A DNA stretch of 64,000 bases. Source: Hymenobacter ruricola. GTDB taxonomy: Bacteria; Bacteroidota; Bacteroidia; Cytophagales; Hymenobacteraceae. Both the position numbers and the translations under genes were made by a program. Below the pieces are notes generated by a model. That model worked only from the letters and a program-made list of their open reading frames with translations, was not told the origin of the DNA and made no database searches. The stretch lies in assembly GCF_015694525.1 (NCBI RefSeq), contig NZ_JADQDM010000012.1, forward strand, positions 1-64,000, written 5' to 3'. Shown here piece after piece: positions 18,090 through 25,700 of this stretch (within the stretch, counting starts at the first letter, position 1; each line of letters starts with the position of its first letter).

Positions 18090-18719
18090 CTACCCCTGCC
18101 GCCGCTTGGCCACCATCTCGGCTTTGGAAGTCACCTCCAGCTTGTCGTAGACGCGGCGGATGTAGGTGCGCACCGTGTTGAGGGTGATGCCCAGGCGCTC
18201 GGCCACCAGCCGGTAGCTCAGTCCCTCCTCAATGGCCTGCACCAGCTGCAGCTCGCGGGCCGTGAGCACCTCCGTCTGGGCCGGGGCGGGCTGGAAGTGG
18301 CGCACCACGTGCCGGGCAATGGCCGGCGACATCGGCGAGCCTCCGTCGAGCACTTCCAGCAGGCCGGCTTTCACGTCGCGCAGCATGGTGCTTTTCAGCA
18401 GGTAGCCCACCGCCCCCGCGCACAGGGCCTGAAACAGCCGCTCGGGGTCGGCATACACGGTGATGAGGACGACCTCGGCCTTGGGCAGCGCCCGCTTGAT
18501 GAGCGTGACGCCCTCGATGCCCGTCACGCCGGGCAGGCCGATGTCGCTCAGCACCAGCCGGGGCGGGCGCGGGGCTGAGGGCAGCATTTCCAGAAACTCT
18601 TCCACCGAGCCCGCCACCAGCACGCAGTCAAATTCGGGCTGAGCGCACAGGTAGGTCATGTAAGATTGGCGAATCGAAGGGTCGTCTTCGATGATGGCGA
18701 GGGGCGTAGCGGTAGACAT
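18090..18719 (-). CDS. NarL/FixJ-type response regulator
   Basis: The ATG at 18719 gives 209 residues, starting MSTATPLAIIEDDPSIRQSY with the acidic pocket (EDD). The receiver domain has the phospho-acceptor Asp in LVLSDIGLPGVTG (about residue 60) and the conserved Lys in YLLKSTM. The C-terminal LuxR-type HTH has LTARELQLVQAIEEGLSY and LNTVRTYIRRVYDKL. It should be phosphorylated by the kinase at 18969-20828, encoded just upstream on the same strand. A palindromic element separates the two. Targets may include the adjacent TonB-domain gene (inference). Confidence 0.92.
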   Translation of the reverse strand: MSTATPLAIIEDDPSIRQSYMTYLCAQPEFDCVLVAGSVEEFLEMLPSAPRPPRLVLSDIGLPGVTGIEGVTLIKRALPKAEVVLITVYADPERLFQALCAGAVGYLLKSTMLRDVKAGLLEVLDGGSPMSPAIARHVVRHFQPAPAQTEVLTARELQLVQAIEEGLSYRLVAERLGITLNTVRTYIRRVYDKLEVTSKAEMVAKRRQG

Positions 18720-18968
18720 AAGGCAAAGGTACCGGGCGCTTTCACCCGCTGGTATCGCATTTTGATGCGACAAGACGTGGCGGGGAGGATGGGGTAGTGG
18801 CGGAGCGCCTGTCATCCTGAGCATTCTGCGAAAGCAGAGACGAAGGGCCTTCTCACGGCTGAAGCAGTAAATGATTACTATTAATCGTTCATCGGAGAGA
18901 AGGTCCTTCGTCTCTGCTTTCGCAGAATGCTCAGGATGACAGGCGCCCCACTATCCCACCCATCCACC
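18720..18968. other. Gap between kinase and regulator genes
   Basis: This space between the two-component genes is almost wholly occupied by the palindromic element at 18805-18946. The regulator promoter, if separate, would lie at 18725-18800; no clear box was assigned. Confidence 0.35.
18805..18946. repeat. Long palindromic element of the GTCATCCTGAGC family
   Basis: The left arm runs from GCGCCTGTCATCCTGAGC and the right arm is its near-perfect complement ending at 18946, with over 40 paired bases per side and an AT-rich centre. The same GTCATCCTGAGC core recurs at 25461 and a variant at 28185. Confidence 0.75.
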
Positions 18969-20828
18969 TCACACCGGCACGCTCACCCGCACGGCAAAGC
19001 CGCCGTCGGCCAGCGCCTCGGTTTGGGCGGTGCCGCCCAGCCGGGCGGTGCGCTCCTGAATGTTGCGCAGGCCGTGGCCGGAGCCGCGGCCGGGGCCCGG
19101 GCTGCTGGCCGGGGCGCCCGCACCGGTGTTTTCCACGGCCAGGCTCAGCAACGAGCCGGCGCGGTGCAGCGTCACGGTCACGGTGGCATTGGCGGGCGCG
19201 TACTTGAGCACGTTGTGCAGGGCTTCCTTGAAAATGAGGTACAAGTGCCGACGCACCAGCGGCGAAAGGTCGACGCTGGCCCCGATGGCGTCGTCGGCCA
19301 CGAAGCGCACGTCGCGGCCGGTGGGCACCAGCACCTCGTGGGCGTAGTCGCGCAGGCGGTCGAGCAGGTTGGGCACCGAGTCGTTTTGCGCGTCCAGGTT
19401 CCACACCACGTCGTTGAGCTGGCGCACGGCCATGCGGCTGTTGTCGGCCACTTCGGCCAGCTGGCTCTGCTGTTGGCCGGGGGCACCGAGGCCCTCCTGC
19501 AGCAGGTCGGTTTGCAGGGCAATGCGGGCCAGCAGCGAGCCCACGTCGTCGTGCAGGTCGGCGGCCAGCTGGTGGCGCAGGGCCGCTTCGCGCTCGCGCT
19601 GCCGGCGGCGGTACGCTCCTACGAACAGGCCCACCAGCATCACCCCCACCCCGGCCCCGCCGCCCAGCAGCAGGCGGTTGCGCACGGTGCGCTGCTCGGC
19701 CTCCAGGCCCTCGATGCGGCGCTGCTGCTCCAGGGCCCGGATGCGGGCCTGCTGCCCGGCCACGTCGAAGCGGGTTTGCTGCCGAACGATTTCGGCGTTG
19801 CGGTCCTGGCTTTCCAGCGTGTCGTGCAGGGCGTTGAAGCGCAAAAGTGTGTCGAAGGCTTCGGGCCGGCGCAGGGCGTGCAGAGCGCGGGCCAGCACCA
19901 AGGTATAGTCGGCCAGCTGCGACTGGTTGCCGGTCTGGCGGGCCAGGGCCACGGCCTGCCGGGCCAGCGGCAGCGCTTCGGCGGGCTGGTGCAGGGCCAG
20001 GTGGGCGGCGGCCAGGTTGCCCAGGGCGTAGGTTTCGGCCCGGCGCTCGCGCTTGGTGCGCGCCAGCTGCAGCTCGTGCCGGAACGTGACCAGAGCCGAG
20101 TCGGGGTGGTGCTGGGCCAGCTGGAGCAGCCCAATCAGGTCGAGCAGGTTGAGCAGCGACTTGGCGGTGGTGGCGGGCCGCACCAGCTGCAGGGCCTGGC
20201 GCAGGGGCGGGCCGGCCTTGTCCAGCTGCCCGGCCTGCAGGTAGGTATTGCCCCAGTTGGTGAGCAGCACCATCTCGTAGCGCGGGCTGGGCGGCTGGCA
20301 CTGCGCGTACACGGCGCGGGCCTGCCGGAAGTAGGCCACGGCGCCGGGCAGGTTGTGCATGCCGTCGGCCACCAGGCCCAGGCCCATGTACGCATGGCCC
20401 AGTATCGAGCACAGGCCGGCCCGGCGGGCGGGCCGCACGGTGGCCGCATAGGCCTGCTGGGCGGCGGGGTAATTGCCGGCCAGGTACTCCACAAACGCCA
20501 GGGCGTGCTGGCACTGGGCCAGGCCAGCGGCGTCGCCGATGCGGCGGGCCAGGGCGGCGCCCTGCCGGGCGCAGGCGCGGGCGCTGTCGAGCTGCACACT
20601 TTCCAGGGCGCGGCTCAGCCGCCAGTAGGCGCGCACCCGGGCCGTGTCGGGCAGGCCAGGGCGGTGCAGGCGGGCCCGCAGGCTATCCGCGGCCGGGGGC
20701 GGCGTGGCGGCCCGCGCGGGAACGGCCCGGCCCAGGCAGGCGGCCAGCACCAGCACCGCAGCACGGCAGCCCTTCCCGTTCCTGAAGAGGCCGACCAGGA
20801 CCGGGAGCAAATGAATTAGAGAAAACAT
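18969..20828 (-). CDS. TPR-containing sensor histidine kinase
   Basis: This 619-residue protein has a signal or anchor segment, then TPR-like helices over about residues 50-340. A coiled coil follows, then a transmembrane helix at about 365-385 (LLLGGGAGVGVMLVGLFVGA). The kinase core is of the HisKA_3 kind, with the phospho-accepting His in LAADLHDDVGSLLARI. The ATPase has an N-box (FKEALHNVLKYA) and a G-box (GSGHGLRNIQERTARLGG). Such kinases pair with NarL/LuxR-type regulators, here the gene at 18090-18719. The TPR sensor is likely periplasmic; its ligand is unknown. The ATG at 20828 is the first credible start. Confidence 0.9.
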   Translation of the reverse strand: MFSLIHLLPVLVGLFRNGKGCRAAVLVLAACLGRAVPARAATPPPAADSLRARLHRPGLPDTARVRAYWRLSRALESVQLDSARACARQGAALARRIGDAAGLAQCQHALAFVEYLAGNYPAAQQAYAATVRPARRAGLCSILGHAYMGLGLVADGMHNLPGAVAYFRQARAVYAQCQPPSPRYEMVLLTNWGNTYLQAGQLDKAGPPLRQALQLVRPATTAKSLLNLLDLIGLLQLAQHHPDSALVTFRHELQLARTKRERRAETYALGNLAAAHLALHQPAEALPLARQAVALARQTGNQSQLADYTLVLARALHALRRPEAFDTLLRFNALHDTLESQDRNAEIVRQQTRFDVAGQQARIRALEQQRRIEGLEAEQRTVRNRLLLGGGAGVGVMLVGLFVGAYRRRQREREAALRHQLAADLHDDVGSLLARIALQTDLLQEGLGAPGQQQSQLAEVADNSRMAVRQLNDVVWNLDAQNDSVPNLLDRLRDYAHEVLVPTGRDVRFVADDAIGASVDLSPLVRRHLYLIFKEALHNVLKYAPANATVTVTLHRAGSLLSLAVENTGAGAPASSPGPGRGSGHGLRNIQERTARLGGTAQTEALADGGFAVRVSVPV

Positions 20829-20885
20829 GCCGGCGCTACGCTGTTTCAGTCCAGCGAAGGTAAGCGCCCGGCTTCTCCCCTTTCG

Positions 20886-23339
20886 CTATTTCGCCGCCTC
20901 AATGGCCGCCGCGGCCTGCTCCACCAGCCCCGCCACCAACGCCGCATTCGGCCGCTTGCTCTGGTGCTGCTGCACCTCCCGCAGCAAGCCCACCACGCGC
21001 TTGTAGTCAACATAGCGCTTGTACTCCACGGTCAGGTCCCGGATGCGCGTGATGCCTTCCGGCAGCGCCGTGGGGTCATCCATGCGGCCCAGCATCCCGC
21101 CCAGGCCAGCCAGCATCTGAAACCGGCCGTTGGGGTCGGCCGCGTCGTACTTGGCGCGCATCCAGGGCCACTGCGATACGCTGCCCGCCTGCCCGTACAC
21201 CAGCGCAATGGCCTCGGTGAGCGGCCCTTTGCTACCGGCTTCAAATGCCTTGGCGCGGGCCAGCGCCTGCGCCGGGTTCAGGGGCAGCAGGGCTTCCAGG
21301 GCTGCGGCCTGCACCCGGTACGACTGGCTGCCCAGCGCCTTGCTGAACAGCGACGCGTAGCTTTTCTGCTTGAGCGAGCCCAGCGCCGCCAGGGCCGCTG
21401 CCTGGGCTTGCGGCGCAGTATCGGTGGCGGCCATTTGGGTTAGCAGCGGCGTAGCGGCTTGGCGGAGGGCCGCGTTTTTGAGGTCGAGCACCTGCACGGC
21501 CATTTCGCGGAGGGCCGGCGTTTTATCGCGCAGCCCTGCGAGCAGGATTTGCTGGGCCTGCGGGTCAGCGGGCCGGCTTTCGGCGGCGCGCAGGGCTTCG
21601 CGGCGGTCGAGGTAGCGGGCCGCGTGGCGCTGCTGGTAGGCGAATTCGGCCAGCGGTTTGTGGTCTTCCTTCTGCCACACCAGCACCTTCCGGGCGTCCA
21701 CGTTCACCAGGTCGGGCCTGGCGGCGAGGGGCATGGTGAAGGTTTGCGTGGCCTCGGTCATCGTCACAGGCTGGTGCTGCACCTTGCCGCCCACGTAATA
21801 GTCGATGATGAACGGCAGTTGGAACGTCTGGCCCGCTTGGGTCTGCTTCACGGTCACGGCCTGCACTTTTCGGGCCGCGTCCCAGGCGTAGTCGATGGTC
21901 ACGATAGGGTGGCCCACGCCGTAATACCATTGGTTGAAAAACCAGTTCAGGTCCTGGCCCGAAGCCGCTTCCAACGCTAACCGCAATTGGTGCGCCTCGC
22001 CCGTGCCGAAGGCATTTTGGGTCAAATAGCGCTTCAGTCCCTGAAAAAACACCTCCTCGCCCAGGTAGGCGCGCAGCATGTTCAGGATGTTGCCGCCCTT
22101 CTGGTACACCACGCCGTCGAACATGTCGTCCTTCTCGGCGTAGCGCGCACGCACCACCGGCCGCAGGAAATTGGCTGGGTCGCGGAAGTAGGTGCGCAGG
22201 CTGAGGTCGGCTTGCTGGGCGGCGGCATCGGGGCCGTACTCGTGCTCGGCCCAGAGGATTTCGCTGAAGTTGGCGAAGCTCTCGTTCACGGTCAGCTGGC
22301 CCCAGCTTTCGGCCGTCACGTAGTCGCCAAACCACTGGTGGAACAGTTCGTGGGCAATTTCGCGCTCTACGCCGGCGTATTGCCAGTCCAGCAGCTCGCG
22401 GGCCGAGCCCTGGGCCTGCTCGCCAAACAGCGAAGCCGTGGTATTTTCCATGGCGCCGGCCACAAAATCGCGGCACACCACCTGGTGGTACTTGTCCCAG
22501 GGAAAATCCACGCCCAGGCGCTGCGCGAAAAACTCCAGCATGCGCGGCGTCTTGCCAAAAATGGCCCGGGCCTGCGCCGAATATTGCGGCTCCAGGTAGT
22601 AGTTGACCTCCTTGCCGCGCCACGTATCCTTCGTGATGCGGAAGTCGCCCACGGCCATCATAAACAGGTAGGGCGCGTGGGGCTCGTCCATTTTCCAGGT
22701 ATCGGTGCGCAGGCCGGGCCCGGCGGGCTTCTGGCTCAGCAGCTTGCCGTTGCTCAGCGTCACGTACTTCGCCGGCACGGTCATCGAGATTTCCTGGGTG
22801 GTTTTCTGGTTGGGTTCGTCGATGGTCGGGAACCAGACGGAGTTGGAGTCTGGCTCGCCCTGCGTCCAGATTTGCACCGGCTTGCCGGCCACGGCGCTGT
22901 CCGGGTTGATGAAATACAGACCCTTAGCGCCTTCGATGGCGCGCCCGCCCTTCACGTCCAGCTCGTCGGGCTTGGCCGTGTATTCGATGTAAACCGTGTA
23001 AGCCTCGCCCGCCGGCACCGGCTGCTTGAGATGAATCAGCAGCTGCCGCTGGTTGTACTCAAATTTCAGCGGCACGTTGGTGGCGCCTTGCACCAGGGCC
23101 ACGGTGCTAATGTCCATGCCCTTGGCGTCAAGCCGCAGGGAATCGGTGGCCGCGGCGCAGGGTTTGAGCGTGACCCACTCCCGGCCAATCAGGTGGCGCT
23201 TCTTGTAATCGAAGGCCACGTCGAGCCGGGTGTGCACCAGGTTGTTTATTTGCCGGGCCGCCGGGCGGTAAGGGGCGGGCTGTTGGGCGAGGGCCGGCGC
23301 CGCGGCCAGCAGAAAAAGGAAGAACCGTAAACTTTGCAT
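20886..23339 (-). CDS. M1-family aminopeptidase with HEAT-like C-terminus
   Basis: The ATG at 23339 opens a signal peptide (MQSLRFFLFLLAAAPALAQ) and gives 817 residues. The M1 hallmarks are GAMEN at 295-299 and the zinc site HELFHQWFGD at 330-339, with the third ligand Glu353, an HEXXH-18-E spacing. It should remove N-terminal residues from peptides in the periplasm or outside the cell. The C-terminal ~250 residues form helical HEAT-like repeats (LLAGLRDKTPALREMAVQVL), usual in this subgroup. A second, more distant M1 gene lies at 34997-37351. The gene is divergent from the DUF1684 gene with 88 bp between starts. Confidence 0.93.
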   Translation of the reverse strand: MQSLRFFLFLLAAAPALAQQPAPYRPAARQINNLVHTRLDVAFDYKKRHLIGREWVTLKPCAAATDSLRLDAKGMDISTVALVQGATNVPLKFEYNQRQLLIHLKQPVPAGEAYTVYIEYTAKPDELDVKGGRAIEGAKGLYFINPDSAVAGKPVQIWTQGEPDSNSVWFPTIDEPNQKTTQEISMTVPAKYVTLSNGKLLSQKPAGPGLRTDTWKMDEPHAPYLFMMAVGDFRITKDTWRGKEVNYYLEPQYSAQARAIFGKTPRMLEFFAQRLGVDFPWDKYHQVVCRDFVAGAMENTTASLFGEQAQGSARELLDWQYAGVEREIAHELFHQWFGDYVTAESWGQLTVNESFANFSEILWAEHEYGPDAAAQQADLSLRTYFRDPANFLRPVVRARYAEKDDMFDGVVYQKGGNILNMLRAYLGEEVFFQGLKRYLTQNAFGTGEAHQLRLALEAASGQDLNWFFNQWYYGVGHPIVTIDYAWDAARKVQAVTVKQTQAGQTFQLPFIIDYYVGGKVQHQPVTMTEATQTFTMPLAARPDLVNVDARKVLVWQKEDHKPLAEFAYQQRHAARYLDRREALRAAESRPADPQAQQILLAGLRDKTPALREMAVQVLDLKNAALRQAATPLLTQMAATDTAPQAQAAALAALGSLKQKSYASLFSKALGSQSYRVQAAALEALLPLNPAQALARAKAFEAGSKGPLTEAIALVYGQAGSVSQWPWMRAKYDAADPNGRFQMLAGLGGMLGRMDDPTALPEGITRIRDLTVEYKRYVDYKRVVGLLREVQQHQSKRPNAALVAGLVEQAAAAIEAAK

Positions 23340-23427
23340 AAGGCTGAAAAGGTGCGCCGAAAGGTAACGCGGCCGCTGATGTCGCTTCGGCGTCGCGGGT
23401 TGGCTCTCGCATCGAAAAGAAACGAAC

Positions 23428-24039
23428 ATGATTAAAAAAATAGCCCTGGCGGCTGCCATTATTGGCATCATCCTCTATTCCATCAGCGGCCTGCAGCCGG
23501 ACACCGACGCATATGCCAAAGGGTTACACAAGTTTCGCAGCGAGAAGAACCGCGCCTTTCGCCAGTCGGCGAATTCGCCTTTGCCCGAAGCGCAAAAGGG
23601 GCAATTCGACAGCCTCAAGTACTACCCCGCTGATGTAGCCTTCGTAATCGAGGCCGCCATTTCGCGCAACGCTACCCCAGACACCACGCTCCTGCAAATG
23701 AGCGACAACCGCGCCGAAAAGTACCTGCGCTGGGGCCAGGCCCGATTTCGGATTGGCACCCAGGCCCAACAGTTGGCGCTGTATCTGAAGGCTGACGGCA
23801 AAGACTCCACGCTCTTCGTTCCCTTCACCGACGCCACCAACGGCCGCGACACCTACGGCGGCGGGCGTTACTTAGACGCCCCCCTTCCAGAGCCCGACGC
23901 CACCGAAATCAAGCTCGATTTCAACCGGGCCTACAACCCCTACTGCGCCTACAATAACGAGTACAGCTGCCCCGTGCCGCCCGCCGAAAACCGCCTGCAA
24001 GCCGCCATTCCGGCCGGCGAAAAGTCGTTTCACGACTAG
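23428..24039 (+). CDS. DUF1684 domain protein
   Basis: This 203-residue protein has an N-terminal hydrophobic segment (MIKKIALAAAIIGIILYSIS). The family signature at the end includes FVPFTDATNGRDTYGGGRYL, then LDFNRAYNPYCAYN and CPVPPAENRL. DUF1684 proteins are small, often exported, and of unknown biochemical function. All conserved blocks are present, so it is probably intact. No partner is evident: icd follows 161 bp later on the same strand with a likely separate promoter. Confidence 0.88.
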   Translation: MIKKIALAAAIIGIILYSISGLQPDTDAYAKGLHKFRSEKNRAFRQSANSPLPEAQKGQFDSLKYYPADVAFVIEAAISRNATPDTTLLQMSDNRAEKYLRWGQARFRIGTQAQQLALYLKADGKDSTLFVPFTDATNGRDTYGGGRYLDAPLPEPDATEIKLDFNRAYNPYCAYNNEYSCPVPPAENRLQAAIPAGEKSFHD

Positions 24040-24200
24040 CCACCGTCGGCCCCACCAATCCCTTCGCTGCGAAGGCGTTGGGGCCATTGCCAAAATCTTC
24101 GGCGCAAAAAAACAGCCCGAACGCTGATGCCGCCTTCTATATTTATCCCTGCTAAGGCCCGCGACGGTCGCGGAATGGCCCCGGCACCAACCCCAGCGTA

Positions 24201-25433
24201 ATGGCAAAAATCAAAGTAGCAAACCCGGTAGTGGAGCTTGATGGCGACGAAATGACGCGCATCATCTGGAAGTTTATCAAGGACAAGCTCATCCTGCCCT
24301 ACCTCGACCTCGACATCAAGTACTACGACCTCGGCATCGAGTACCGCGACGAGACCAACGACCAGGTGACCATCGACTCGGCCAATGCCATCAAGCAGTA
24401 CGGCGTGGGCATCAAATGCGCCACCATCACCCCGGACGAGGAGCGCGTGAAGGAGTTCAACCTGAAGCAAATGTGGAAGTCGCCGAACGGCACCATCCGC
24501 AACATTCTGGATGGCACCGTATTCCGCGAGCCCATCGTGATGCAGAACGTGCCCCGCCTGGTGCCCAACTGGACGGCTCCGATTTGCATCGGCCGCCACG
24601 CCTTCGGCGACCAGTACCGCGCCACCGATTTCGTGACCAAAGGCAAGGGCAAGCTCACCATCACCTTCCAGCCCGAAGACGGCGGCGAGGCGCAGTCGTT
24701 TGAGGTGTTCAACTTCAAGAGCGACGGCGTGGCCCTGGCCATGTACAACACCGACGAAAGCATCCGCGGCTTTGCCCACGCCTGCTTCAACCAGGCCCTG
24801 ATGAAGGGCTGGCCGCTGTACCTGAGCACCAAAAACACCATCCTGAAGAAGTACGACGGCCGCTTCAAGGACATCTTCCAGGAGATTTACGAGCAGGACT
24901 ACCTGGCCAAGTTCCAGGCCGCCGGCATCACCTACGAGCACCGCCTGATTGATGACATGGTGGCCTCGGCCCTGAAGTGGAACGGCAACTTCGTGTGGGC
25001 CTGCAAAAACTACGACGGCGACGTGCAGAGCGACACCGTGGCCCAGGGCTTCGGCTCGCTCGGCCTGATGACCTCCACCCTGGTGACGCCCGACGGCACC
25101 GTGATGGAAGCCGAAGCCGCCCACGGCACCGTGACGCGCCACTACCGCGACCACCAGAAAGGCAAGCCCACCAGCACCAACCCCATCGCCAGCATCTTCG
25201 CCTGGACGCGCGGCTTGGAGTTCCGCGGCAAGCTCGACGGCAACCAGGAGCTCATCGACTTCTGCCACGCCCTGGAAGCCGTGTGCGTGGAAACCGTAGA
25301 AAGCGGCAAAATGACCAAGGACCTGGCCGTCTGCATCCACGGCAATAAGGTGGAGCACGGCCGCGACTACCTCTACACCGAGGAGTTCCTGGAAGCGCTG
25401 GACGAGAATTTGAAGAAGAAGCTAGGGCAGTAA
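24201..25433 (+). CDS. icd: NADP-dependent isocitrate dehydrogenase
   Basis: This 410-residue enzyme oxidatively decarboxylates isocitrate to 2-oxoglutarate in the citric acid cycle and makes NADPH. It belongs to the type II group related to eukaryotic enzymes (VELDGDEMTRIIWKFIKDKL). Substrate-binding features include KSPNGTIRNILDGTVFREPI and the Arg-rich NWTAPICIGRHAFGDQYRAT. Later metal and cofactor regions have DDMVASALKWNG and EAAHGTVTRHYRDHQKGKPT. Length is normal for the family. A terminator at 25556-25587 follows. Confidence 0.96.
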   Translation: MAKIKVANPVVELDGDEMTRIIWKFIKDKLILPYLDLDIKYYDLGIEYRDETNDQVTIDSANAIKQYGVGIKCATITPDEERVKEFNLKQMWKSPNGTIRNILDGTVFREPIVMQNVPRLVPNWTAPICIGRHAFGDQYRATDFVTKGKGKLTITFQPEDGGEAQSFEVFNFKSDGVALAMYNTDESIRGFAHACFNQALMKGWPLYLSTKNTILKKYDGRFKDIFQEIYEQDYLAKFQAAGITYEHRLIDDMVASALKWNGNFVWACKNYDGDVQSDTVAQGFGSLGLMTSTLVTPDGTVMEAEAAHGTVTRHYRDHQKGKPTSTNPIASIFAWTRGLEFRGKLDGNQELIDFCHALEAVCVETVESGKMTKDLAVCIHGNKVEHGRDYLYTEEFLEALDENLKKKLGQ

Positions 25434-25460
25434 GCCTTGGTTATTAGCATAAAATCGTCC

Positions 25461-25544
25461 GTCATCCTGAGCGCAGCGAAGGACCTTCTCGCGTTAAAAC
25501 GACTCGTTCAACGTGATAAGGTCCTTCGCTGCGCTCAGGATGAC
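25461..25544. repeat. Palindromic element of the GTCATCCTGAGC family
   Basis: GTCATCCTGAGCGCAGCGAA begins the left arm and the exact complement ends at 25544, with at least 26 paired bases per side. It lies directly behind icd. Confidence 0.75.
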
Positions 25545-25555
25545 AAATGAATTAC

Positions 25556-25587
25556 AAAAGCCCATTCGGTCCGCCGGATGGGCTTTT
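25556..25587 (+). terminator. Rho-independent terminator behind icd
   Basis: AAAAGCCCATTCGG pairs with CCGGATGGGCTTTT, a compact stem ending in a T tract. Confidence 0.75.
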
Positions 25588-25642
25588 CTGTGCTCAAATG
25601 CCAACTCATGCACTTCGCCTATTTCGTCTTTTCACCCCGCTG

Positions 25643-25650
25643 TACCTTTG
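25643..25650 (+). promoter_or_regulatory. Bacteroidota -7 promoter box before pheT
   Basis: TACCTTTG matches the Bacteroidota TAnnTTTG consensus exactly. A T-rich -33-like region (CGTCTTTTC) lies upstream. Transcription would start near 25656, some 45 nt before the pheT ATG. Confidence 0.5.
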
Positions 25651-25700
25651 CCCGGTCGTCAGCGGCCTGACAACGGACAACTACCAACCGACCATTCCCA

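Larger units (their letters stand above)
25434..25700. other. Gap between icd and pheT
   Basis: This stretch holds a palindromic element (25461-25544), the icd terminator (25556-25587) and the pheT promoter candidate (25643-25650). Confidence 0.5.
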